Shown here in pieces: positions 55,402 to 64,000 of a stretch of DNA of 64,000 bases. Origin of the DNA: Pseudomonas gessardii (GTDB lineage Bacteria > Pseudomonadota > Gammaproteobacteria > Pseudomonadales > Pseudomonadaceae); contig NZ_MNPU01000002.1 of NCBI RefSeq assembly GCF_001983165.1, forward strand, positions 186,001-250,000. Reading direction: 5' to 3'. The first letter of the stretch is position 1; each line of letters begins with the position of its first letter. The translations under genes and the position numbers were made by a program. The notes below the pieces were generated by a model that was not told the origin of the DNA, searched no databases, and worked only from the letters and a program-made list of their open reading frames with translations.

Positions 55402-56793
55402 CTACCGCCGATCTACCCATACCGTCTGCGCATTGCAGAATTCCCGCACGCCGAAATGTGACAATTCGCGGCCAAACCCACTCTTTTTCACCCCGCCAAA
55501 CGCTACCCGAGGGTCGGACACGCTATAGGCGTTGATAAAGATCCCGCCGGTTTCCAGTTGGTTGGCGATCTCCCGTGCCTTGGCTGCGTCAGTGGTGAAA
55601 ATGCTGGCGGTGAGGCCGAACTCGCTGTCGTTGGCCAGGGCCACGGCATGCTCGGCGTCGCGGGCGCTGATGATCGAGGCCACGGGGCCGAACAGTTCCT
55701 GTTTGAACGCGGTCATCTGGTCGGTGACATTGGCCAGGACGGTGGGCGCGTAATAGTTGCCCTGTCCTTCGACGGGATGGCCGCCCAGCAGTAGGGTGGC
55801 GCCTTCGGCCAGGGTCGCCTGGACTTGTGCGTGCAGCTCGTCGCGCAGGTCGAAGCGGGCCATGGGGCCGATATAGGTGTCGCTTGATGTCGGGTCGCCC
55901 ATCACCAGTTGGCGGCTGGCTTCAAGGAACTTGGCGGTGAAGGCTTCGACCACGCCTTGCTCGATGATCAGGCGCTTGGCGGCGGCGCAGACCTGGCCGC
56001 AGTTCTGGAAGCGGCCGATCACCGCGGCTTGTACGGCGGCGTCGAGGTCGGCGTCGTTGAGCACAATAAAGGGGTCGGAGCCGCCCAGTTCCAACACACA
56101 CTTTTTCAGCGCGGCGCCGGCTTGCGCGCCGATGGCGATGCCGGCGCGCACGCTGCCGGTCAGGGTCACGGCGGCGATGCGTGGGTCGGCGATGGCCTTG
56201 GACACGCCGTCCGGGGTGACGTTGATCACTTCAAACAGGCCTTCGGCAAAGCCGGCTTTGTGGAAAGCCTGTTGCATCAGGTAGGCGCTGCCCATCACGT
56301 TGGGTGCGTGCTTGAGCACGTAGGTGTTGCCACTGAGCAGGGTCGGTATGGCGCCGCGCAGCACTTGCCATACGGGGAAGTTCCACGGCATGACGGCGAG
56401 GATCGGGCCCAGTGGGCGGTATTCGATCCGGGCGCTGCCGTTGTCCACCAGGGTCGGCTCCGGGGCGAGCATGGCCGGGCCGTGGGCGGCGTACCATTCG
56501 GCCAGCAGGGCGCATTTCTCGATTTCGCCACGGGCCTGGGCGATGGGTTTGCCGATTTCCAGGGTGATCATTTGCGCCATCGCTTCGGCCTGTTCACGCA
56601 GGGCGCCGGCCAGGGCCAGGAGTAATGCCGCGCGTTGTGCCACAGGCGTGTTGCGGCCGTGGCGGAAGGCGGTGCTGGCGCGGGTGAGGGCGGCGTCCAG
56701 TTGCGCGGCGGATTGGTACGGGTAGCGGCCGACGGTTTCGCCAGTGGCGGGGTTGATCGACAAGGCATGGGTCTGGTGAGTAATGGCGTTCAT
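55402..56793 (-). CDS. sad: NAD-linked succinate-semialdehyde dehydrogenase Sad
   Basis: 463 aa, the YneI/Sad type. Catalytic cysteine in FQNCGQVCAAAKR, glutamate in CVLELGGSDPFI, and PWNFPVWQVLRGAIPTLLSGN. Oxidises succinate semialdehyde from putrescine or GABA breakdown to succinate. Start chosen at MNAITHQ, with AGGA upstream. It diverges from ptrR over 104 bases, exactly as in E. coli, which supports the assignment. Confidence 0.92.
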   Translation of the reverse strand: MNAITHQTHALSINPATGETVGRYPYQSAAQLDAALTRASTAFRHGRNTPVAQRAALLLALAGALREQAEAMAQMITLEIGKPIAQARGEIEKCALLAEWYAAHGPAMLAPEPTLVDNGSARIEYRPLGPILAVMPWNFPVWQVLRGAIPTLLSGNTYVLKHAPNVMGSAYLMQQAFHKAGFAEGLFEVINVTPDGVSKAIADPRIAAVTLTGSVRAGIAIGAQAGAALKKCVLELGGSDPFIVLNDADLDAAVQAAVIGRFQNCGQVCAAAKRLIIEQGVVEAFTAKFLEASRQLVMGDPTSSDTYIGPMARFDLRDELHAQVQATLAEGATLLLGGHPVEGQGNYYAPTVLANVTDQMTAFKQELFGPVASIISARDAEHAVALANDSEFGLTASIFTTDAAKAREIANQLETGGIFINAYSVSDPRVAFGGVKKSGFGRELSHFGVREFCNAQTVWVDRR

Positions 56794-56897
56794 GGCACCG
56801 TCCTGCGCAGTATTTGGGAAGGATACCAGCGTACGACGCTGTACCTTTTCCGGGAACTGAATAATATTAAGTAATACGTTCACGATTGGAGAATGAC

Positions 56898-57779
56898 TTG
56901 GATCTGGTGCAACTGGAAATTTTCAAGGCCGTGGCCGAGCAAGGCAGCATCAGCGCCGCCGCGCAGTTGATTCATCGGGTGCCGTCGAACTTGACCACGC
57001 GCATCAAGCAGTTGGAGCAGGACTTGGGCGTCGAACTGTTTATCCGTGAGAAAAGTCGACTGCGCCTGTCGCCTGCTGGCTGGAATTTCCTCGGCTATGC
57101 GCGGCGCATTCTCGACCTGGTGCAAGAGGCCCGCGCCACCGTGGCGGGGGAGGAGCCCCAGGGGCCTTTTGCCCTGGGCTCGCTGGAAAGCACTGCCGCC
57201 GTGCGTATCCCGGCATTGCTGGCGGCCTACAACCAGAAACACGCCAAGGTCGAACTGGACCTGACCACCGGGCCCTCGGGGACCATGATCGAAGGCGTGC
57301 TATCGGGCCGGCTGGCAGCGGCGTTTGTCGATGGCCCGGTCTTGCATCCGACCCTGGAAGGCGTGGCGGTGTTTGAAGAAGAGATGGTGGTGATTGCACC
57401 GCTGCACCATGCGCCGATCACCCGTGGCCAGGATGTGAACGGGGCGAGCATCTATACCTTTCGTTCCAATTGCTCATATCGGCACCACTTTGAGCGCTGG
57501 TTTTCCCAGGACGACGCGGTGCCGGGGAAGATTTTCGAGATGGAGTCGTACCACGGCATGCTCGCCTGCGTCAGTGCCGGCGCAGGGTTGGCGCTGATGC
57601 CACGCAGTATGCTGGAGAGCATGCCGGGGTTTACCACGGTGAGTGTGTGGCCGTTGGCAGATGAGTTCCGTTTGCTGAACACCTGGCTGATCTGGCGCCG
57701 GGGTACGGTGTCGCAGAGTCTGGACAGCTTTGTGCAACTGCTGGAGGAACGCATTCCCCTGCAGGAGCCGGCAAGCTAG
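56898..57779 (+). CDS. ptrR: LysR regulator PtrR (putrescine utilisation)
   Basis: 293 aa, very like E. coli PtrR/Yne[36 protein letters not shown], then [15 protein letters not shown] and [11 protein letters not shown]. The start is TTG at 56898, 6 bases after GGAG; the nearby ATG is out of frame. In E. coli it represses the divergent sad gene. The final CTAG is shared with the DUF3094 stop. Confidence 0.9.
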   Translation: MDLVQLEIFKAVAEQGSISAAAQLIHRVPSNLTTRIKQLEQDLGVELFIREKSRLRLSPAGWNFLGYARRILDLVQEARATVAGEEPQGPFALGSLESTAAVRIPALLAAYNQKHAKVELDLTTGPSGTMIEGVLSGRLAAAFVDGPVLHPTLEGVAVFEEEMVVIAPLHHAPITRGQDVNGASIYTFRSNCSYRHHFERWFSQDDAVPGKIFEMESYHGMLACVSAGAGLALMPRSMLESMPGFTTVSVWPLADEFRLLNTWLIWRRGTVSQSLDSFVQLLEERIPLQEPAS

Positions 57780-57985
57780 CCACCAAACTGCAGGGTGCCC
57801 ATCGCCAGTTTCGCCATCAGCGCCGTGGCGCCCAGCTGCACCAGCCACAGGGCCAGGCCACCGAGGAAGACGCCCAGGGCGACTTGCAGCACCAGGCTTT
57901 TTTGCCGTTTGGCTGGGGGCGTGCGCGGGGTGAAGTGGTCCAGTTCGTCGCGGTCGGCACGCAGGTCCAGGTCGTCGTTTCTCAT
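57776..57985 (-). CDS. DUF3094 family small membrane protein
   Basis: 69 aa: a basic, charged N-terminus ([20 protein letters not shown]) then one membrane helix ([24 protein letters not shown]). It matches DUF3094, a conserved single-pass protein of unknown role in pseudomonads. It starts downstream of tyrB after a terminator. Confidence 0.8.
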   Translation of the reverse strand: MRNDDLDLRADRDELDHFTPRTPPAKRQKSLVLQVALGVFLGGLALWLVQLGATALMAKLAMGTLQFGG

Positions 57986-58046
57986 AGGGCTCTCACAGCA
58001 AAGGGGCAATCGGTGTCCAGTCTAGGGGGTGGGCGCCGCAAATAGA

Positions 58047-58072
58047 AAGGGGAAGCCATTGGCTTCCCCCTT
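58047..58072 (-). terminator. Terminator of tyrB
   Basis: Stem AAGGGGAAGCC / GGCTTCCCCTT with a three-base loop; on the minus strand it is followed by a T-rich stretch. Confidence 0.85.
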
Positions 58073-58090
58073 CGTACCCCGCGCTCAGGC

Positions 58091-59287
58091 TTACAGCACC
58101 TGCACAATCGCCTTGGTCACGGCACCGATGTTCGCCTGGTTCAACGCCGCCACGCAGATGCGGCCGGTGTCGAGGGCGTAGATACCGAACTCGTTGCGCA
58201 GGCGGGTGACCTGCTCTACGGTCAGGCCGGAGTAGGAGAACATCCCACGCTGGCGACCGACGAAGCTGAAGTCGTGGCCTGGCGCGGCCTTGGCCAGTTC
58301 GCTGACCATCTGCTCGCGCATGCCGCGGATGCGCAGGCGCATTTCGGCCAGTTCGGCTTCCCACTGGGCGCGCAGTTGCGGGCTGTTGAGCACCGCCGCG
58401 ACAATCGCTGCGCCATGGGTCGGCGGGTTGGAGTAGTTGGTGCGGATCACGCGCTTGACCTGGGACAGGATGCGCGCGCTTTCTTCTTTCGATTCGCTGA
58501 CGATCGACAGGGCGCCCACACGCTCGCCGTACAGCGAGAACGATTTGGAGAACGAGCTGGACACAAAGAAGGTCAGGCCCGACTCGGCGAACAGGCGCAC
58601 GGCGGCGGCATCTTCGTCGATACCGTCGCCAAAGCCCTGGTAGGCCATGTCGAGGAACGGCACCAGGTTCTTGGCCTTGACCACCTCCAGTACGTCTTTC
58701 CAGTCGGCCGGGCTCAGGTCGACGCCGGTCGGGTTGTGGCAGCAGGCGTGCAGCACCACGATGGACTGGGCGGGCAGGGCGTTGAGGTCTTCCAGCAGGC
58801 CGGCGCGGTTTACATCGTGGGTGGCGGCATCGTAGTAACGATAGGTCTGCACCGGGAAGCCGGCTTTTTCAAACAGCGCCTGGTGGTTTTCCCAGCTCGG
58901 GTCGCTGATGGCGACCACGGCATTGGGCAGCAACTGCTTGAGGAAGTCGGCACCGATTTTCAGCGCGCCGGTGCCGCCAACAGCCTGGGCGGTGATCACG
59001 CGGCCAGCGCTCAGCAATGGCGACTCGGCGCCAAACAGCAGCTTCTGTACGGCCAGGTCGTAGGCGGCAATGCCATCGATCGGCAGGTAGCCACGGGCGG
59101 CGTGTTGCGCCACGCGAATGGCTTCCGCTTCGGCAACGGCACGCAGGAGTGGAATCTTCCCCTCCTCGTTGCAGTAAACGCCTACGCCAAGGTTGACCTT
59201 GGTGGTACGGGTATCGGCGTTGAATGCTTCGTTGAGGCCCAGGATAGGATCGCGTGGTGCCATTTCGACAGCGGAGAACAGGCTCAT
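58091..59287 (-). CDS. tyrB: Aromatic/aspartate amino acid aminotransferase
   Basis: 398 aa, PLP fold type I. MSLFSAVEMAPRDPILGLNEAF, HACCHNPTGVDLS and the PLP lysine in SSFSKSFSLYGERVGAL. Interconverts aspartate or aromatic amino acids and their 2-oxo acids. The start at 59287 follows the family; a longer frame upstream is not conserved-looking. The Shine-Dalgarno site is weak. Confidence 0.93.
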   Translation of the reverse strand: MSLFSAVEMAPRDPILGLNEAFNADTRTTKVNLGVGVYCNEEGKIPLLRAVAEAEAIRVAQHAARGYLPIDGIAAYDLAVQKLLFGAESPLLSAGRVITAQAVGGTGALKIGADFLKQLLPNAVVAISDPSWENHQALFEKAGFPVQTYRYYDAATHDVNRAGLLEDLNALPAQSIVVLHACCHNPTGVDLSPADWKDVLEVVKAKNLVPFLDMAYQGFGDGIDEDAAAVRLFAESGLTFFVSSSFSKSFSLYGERVGALSIVSESKEESARILSQVKRVIRTNYSNPPTHGAAIVAAVLNSPQLRAQWEAELAEMRLRIRGMREQMVSELAKAAPGHDFSFVGRQRGMFSYSGLTVEQVTRLRNEFGIYALDTGRICVAALNQANIGAVTKAIVQVL

Positions 59288-59547
59288 TTTTGCGGCAGCT
59301 CTATGGGGGAATGGAGGGACGTGTCGCGCTCCAGCCGAATGCACTAGAGCGGTGCACAAACGGGGAGCTAGTATAGAGGCCAACACCGCTCGCGGCGACA
59401 GCCGAAACGGCTTTTCGGCCAAGTTTTTCGGTTTATTTATCGACCGTTAGTCTTATTGCAATATTGACGGCCAGCGGCATGTAGGGCGATTACCTTGAAA
59501 CCCGTCACATTCGTCTCCACTTCTACAGTTATCATGGTTTTTTCCTA

Positions 59548-59585
59548 CGGCCTGCTCTGGAATTGAGCGGGCCGTGGTCTTTTTC
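59548..59585 (+). other. Terminator-like hairpin in the uvrB leader
   Basis: The stem ACGGCCTGCTC / GAGCGGGCCGT (one mismatch) is followed by GGTCTTTTTC, ending 45 bases before the uvrB start. It could stop a short leader transcript or end a small RNA begun in the 343-base gap shared with tyrB. No LexA-type palindrome is seen in that gap. Confidence 0.6.
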
Positions 59586-59630
59586 GTCCCCGACGGGTTT
59601 ACAGTCTGGGGTGACTTCAAGAGGTACGTT

Positions 59631-61646
<2,016 letters not shown>

Positions 61647-61660
61647 ATTTTTACGGGCCG

Positions 61661-61735
61661 GGCGATCGTTCCCACGCTCTGCGTGGTAACGCCGCCCAGG
61701 ACGCTCTGCGTCCAAAGAGCGAGCGCCGCAGGTAT
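61661..61735. repeat. Partial palindromic repeat of a second family
   Basis: GATCGTTCCCACGCTCTGCG and GACGCTCTGCGTCC are cores of a Pseudomonas intergenic repeat that differs from the REP family elsewhere here. Only one arm is present, so it is a remnant. It lies between uvrB and gltX. Confidence 0.6.
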
Positions 61736-61826
61736 TGATCGGCCCATGCTGGAGCCGGGGGGCTTGGGGCTGTTACCATTCGCCCCTTGTTTTATTTTCA
61801 GCTTTATTGCCCATTCGAGACTCGCC

Positions 61827-63308
61827 ATGACCACCGTCCGCACGCGCATCGCGCCATCGCCTACTGGGGATCCCCACGTCGGTACTGCCTACATCGCCTT
61901 GTTCAACTACTGCTTTGCCAAGCAGCACGGCGGTGAATTCATCCTGCGGATCGAAGACACAGACCAGGTGCGTTCGACCCGTGAGTCGGAACAGCAGATT
62001 TTCGATGCCCTGCGCTGGCTGGGCATTACCTGGGCCGAAGGCCCGGATGTCGGTGGCCCGCACGGCCCGTATCGCCAGAGCGAGCGCAGCGACATCTACA
62101 AGCAGTACACCCAGCAACTGGTCGATATGGGCCACGCCTTCCCGTGCTTCTGCACCAGCGAGGAACTGGACCAGATGCGCGCCGAGCAACAGGCCCGTGG
62201 CGAAACCCCGCGCTACGATGGCCGTGCGCTGCTGCTGTCGAAAGAAGAAGTGGCCCAGCGCCTGGCCGCCGGCGAGCCGCATGTGATCCGCATGAAGGTG
62301 CCGAGCGAAGGCGTGTGCGTGGTGCCCGACATGCTGCGTGGCGACGTGGAGATCCCCTGGGATCGCATGGACATGCAAGTGCTGATGAAGACCGATGGCC
62401 TGCCGACGTACTTCCTGGCCAACGTGGTCGATGACCACCTGATGGGCATCACCCATGTGCTGCGTGGCGAAGAATGGCTGCCGTCGGCCCCTAAATTGAT
62501 CCTGCTCTATGAATACTTCGGCTGGGAACAGCCGCAGCTGTGTTACATGCCGCTGCTGCGTAACCCGGACAAGAGCAAGCTGTCCAAGCGCAAGAACCCG
62601 ACCTCGGTGACCTTCTACGAGCGCATGGGCTTTATGCCCGAGGCGATGCTCAACTACCTGGGCCGCATGGGCTGGTCGATGCCGGACGAGCGCGAGAAGT
62701 TCTCGCTGCAGGAAATGGTCGATCACTTCGATTTGTCCCGCGTCTCCCTGGGCGGGCCGATCTTCGATATCGAGAAGTTGTCGTGGCTCAATGGCCAATG
62801 GCTGCGGGACCTGCCGGTGGAAGAATTCGCCAGCCGCGTGCAGCAGTGGGCGTTGAACCCCGAGTACATGATGAAGATCGCCCCGTTGGTGCAGGGCAGG
62901 GTGGAAACCTTCAGCCAGGTCGCGCCGCTGGCCAGCTTCTTCTTTGCCGGTGGGGTGAGCCCGGATCCTAAGCTGTTCGAGTCCAAGAAGCTCTCGGGCG
63001 ATCAGGTTCGCCAGTTGATGCAGCTGATCCTGTGGAAGCTCGAAAGCCTGCGCCAGTGGGAGAAGGATGCCATCACTGCGACGATCCAGGCGGTGGTTGA
63101 GTCCCTGGAGTTGAAACTGCGCGATGCGATGCCGCTGATGTTTGCCGCCATTACCGGGCAAGCCAGTTCGGTGTCGGTACTCGATGCGATGGAAATCCTC
63201 GGCCCTGACCTGACCCGTTTCCGTCTGCGCCAAGCCCTTGATTTGCTGGGCGGTGTGTCGAAGAAAGAAAACAAGGAATGGGAAAAGCTGCTGGGTGCTA
63301 TCGCCTAG
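61827..63308 (+). CDS. gltX: Glutamyl-tRNA synthetase
   Basis: 493 aa, class I synthetase. The HIGH-like motif is [19 protein letters not shown], and the KMSKS-like motif is [20 protein letters not shown]. It charges tRNA-Glu, and two tRNA-Glu genes follow, separated from it by a terminator. The start is set by [14 protein letters not shown]. Confidence 0.98.
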   Translation: MTTVRTRIAPSPTGDPHVGTAYIALFNYCFAKQHGGEFILRIEDTDQVRSTRESEQQIFDALRWLGITWAEGPDVGGPHGPYRQSERSDIYKQYTQQLVDMGHAFPCFCTSEELDQMRAEQQARGETPRYDGRALLLSKEEVAQRLAAGEPHVIRMKVPSEGVCVVPDMLRGDVEIPWDRMDMQVLMKTDGLPTYFLANVVDDHLMGITHVLRGEEWLPSAPKLILLYEYFGWEQPQLCYMPLLRNPDKSKLSKRKNPTSVTFYERMGFMPEAMLNYLGRMGWSMPDEREKFSLQEMVDHFDLSRVSLGGPIFDIEKLSWLNGQWLRDLPVEEFASRVQQWALNPEYMMKIAPLVQGRVETFSQVAPLASFFFAGGVSPDPKLFESKKLSGDQVRQLMQLILWKLESLRQWEKDAITATIQAVVESLELKLRDAMPLMFAAITGQASSVSVLDAMEILGPDLTRFRLRQALDLLGGVSKKENKEWEKLLGAIA

Positions 63309-63324
63309 TTAAGCGTTGCCAAGG

Positions 63325-63352
63325 TCAAAACCCCGGTTTTCCGGGGTTTTGA
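63325..63352. terminator. Terminator of gltX
   Basis: TCAAAACCCCGG and its complement form a 12-bp stem with a short loop, followed by T-rich sequence. Confidence 0.93.
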
Positions 63353-63405
63353 TGGTAAGTGATTGTTATCCCGGCAAAAAATTTTGAAAATTGTTGAAAA
63401 TAAAT

Positions 63406-63434
63406 TTGACAGCCCTTCAAAGCGCCATTAAGAT
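63406..63434 (+). promoter_or_regulatory. Promoter of the tRNA-Ala/tRNA-Glu operon
   Basis: -35 TTGACA and -10 TAAGAT with a 17-base spacer, then a GC-rich discriminator (TCGCCCCG) as expected of a stringently controlled tRNA promoter. An AT-rich stretch lies upstream. Confidence 0.88.
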
Positions 63435-63455
63435 TCGCCCCGTCCTCACCGATGA

Positions 63456-63531
<76 letters not shown>

Positions 63532-63609
63532 ATTTACAGGTTCAAGGTTCTGGCCACACCGTCCTTGAATCGATCAGGCCCAGCTTGATCATGTTGTACA
63601 GAAGGTTTT

Positions 63610-63685
63610 GTCCCCTTCGTCTAGTGGCCTAGGACACCGCCCTTTCACGGCGGTAACAGGGGTTCGAGTCCCCTAGGGGACGCCA
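63610..63685 (+). tRNA. tRNA-Glu (anticodon TTC), copy 1
   Basis: 76 bases, anticodon loop CTTTCAC, encoded CCA. Identical to copy 2 at 63890. Confidence 0.98.
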
Positions 63686-63735
63686 GTTTCAACAAGCAGC
63701 TCGCAAGGTCTGCTGCGCCGCGAGGCGAAAAATCC

Positions 63736-63811
<76 letters not shown>

Positions 63812-63889
63812 ATTTACAGGTTCAAGGTTCTGGCCACACCGTCCTTGAATCGATCAGTCTCAGCCTGGTCATGTGTATAGAAGGTTTGT

Positions 63890-63965
63890 GTCCCCTTCGT
63901 CTAGTGGCCTAGGACACCGCCCTTTCACGGCGGTAACAGGGGTTCGAGTCCCCTAGGGGACGCCA
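63890..63965 (+). tRNA. tRNA-Glu (anticodon TTC), copy 2
   Basis: Exact repeat of copy 1, also 280 bases downstream. A short terminator follows. Confidence 0.98.
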
Positions 63966-63971
63966 CGATTA

Positions 63972-63990
63972 CCCGCTCTGCGGGATTTTT
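63972..63990 (+). terminator. Terminator of the tRNA operon
   Basis: Short stem CCCGC / GCGGG with TCT loop followed by ATTTTT, 6 bases after the last tRNA. Confidence 0.75.
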
Positions 63991-64000
63991 AAGGGTCATT

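Noticed and set aside
59455..59630. LexA (SOS) box upstream of uvrB
   Set aside because: No CTG-N10-CAG palindrome could be found in the uvrB upstream region.

Overview
The window is chromosomal DNA of a Pseudomonas, most likely of the P. fluorescens group. The evidence is GC-rich coding sequence, many Pseudomonas-type REP hairpins (cores reading GTGGGAGCGGGCTTGC or GTGGGAGCTGGCTTGC), and typical core genes: queF, rssB-rssC, tal, dusA, mqo, ppnN, fabV, tyrB, uvrB and gltX with downstream tRNAs. Both strands are densely coded with short intergenic gaps. No phage, insertion sequence, CRISPR array or rRNA was seen.

Layout. 0-10.4 kb is core: queF, a HAD-like protein without its nucleophile, mlaA, a PilZ protein, the rssB-rssC stress-signalling pair, tal, dusA, a cytochrome b561, and an mqo with a signal peptide. 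10.4-15.5 kb is accessory and visibly less GC-rich: a LysR regulator diverges from an EgtD-like SAM methyltransferase, a 2-oxoglutarate/Fe(II) oxygenase and an EamA exporter, followed by a secreted hypothetical protein and a VapBC toxin-antitoxin pair with a clear operator. 15.6-21.5 kb holds ppnN, fabV, a HAD hydrolase, a LysR gene and an acetylornithine-type aminotransferase. 21.5-27.3 kb is a purine or nucleoside uptake locus: PunR, PunC, a Tsx-like channel, a LysR regulator and an NCS2 permease. 27.4-33.3 kb has a degenerate S33 hydrolase and an acid-catabolic cluster (MFS, acyl-CoA dehydrogenase, IclR regulator, class III CoA-transferase) with paired candidate IclR sites. 33.3-38.3 kb holds hypothetical proteins, tRNA-Asn, a GNAT enzyme, a bestrophin and an MHS-family transporter.

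38.4-45.8 kb starts with a tandem REP array running into the end of soxR, followed by a textbook SoxR box and a MexHI-OpmD-like RND efflux operon. 45.8-49.1 kb holds trmK, a chemoreceptor, a gst remnant and a small DUF2986 gene. 49.2-52.5 kb is a possible thiol-redox module: a MarR regulator with a cysteine-rich tail, co-transcribed with a MOSC protein and diverging over a palindromic operator from a CxxC thioredoxin-like protein, DUF2024, Rof and a glutamine amidotransferase. 52.5-59.3 kb has a FAD oxidoreductase, a diguanylate cyclase, the sad/ptrR pair and tyrB. The window ends with uvrB, gltX and a tandemly duplicated tRNA-Ala/tRNA-Glu unit.

The best candidates for undescribed biology are the EgtD-like/oxygenase/exporter cluster (10.4-14.3 kb) and the Cys-rich MarR module (49.2-52.2 kb). 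All functions are assigned by reading translated motifs by eye; no database search was run. Bases 1-87 hold the queF upstream region and no gene I can support.
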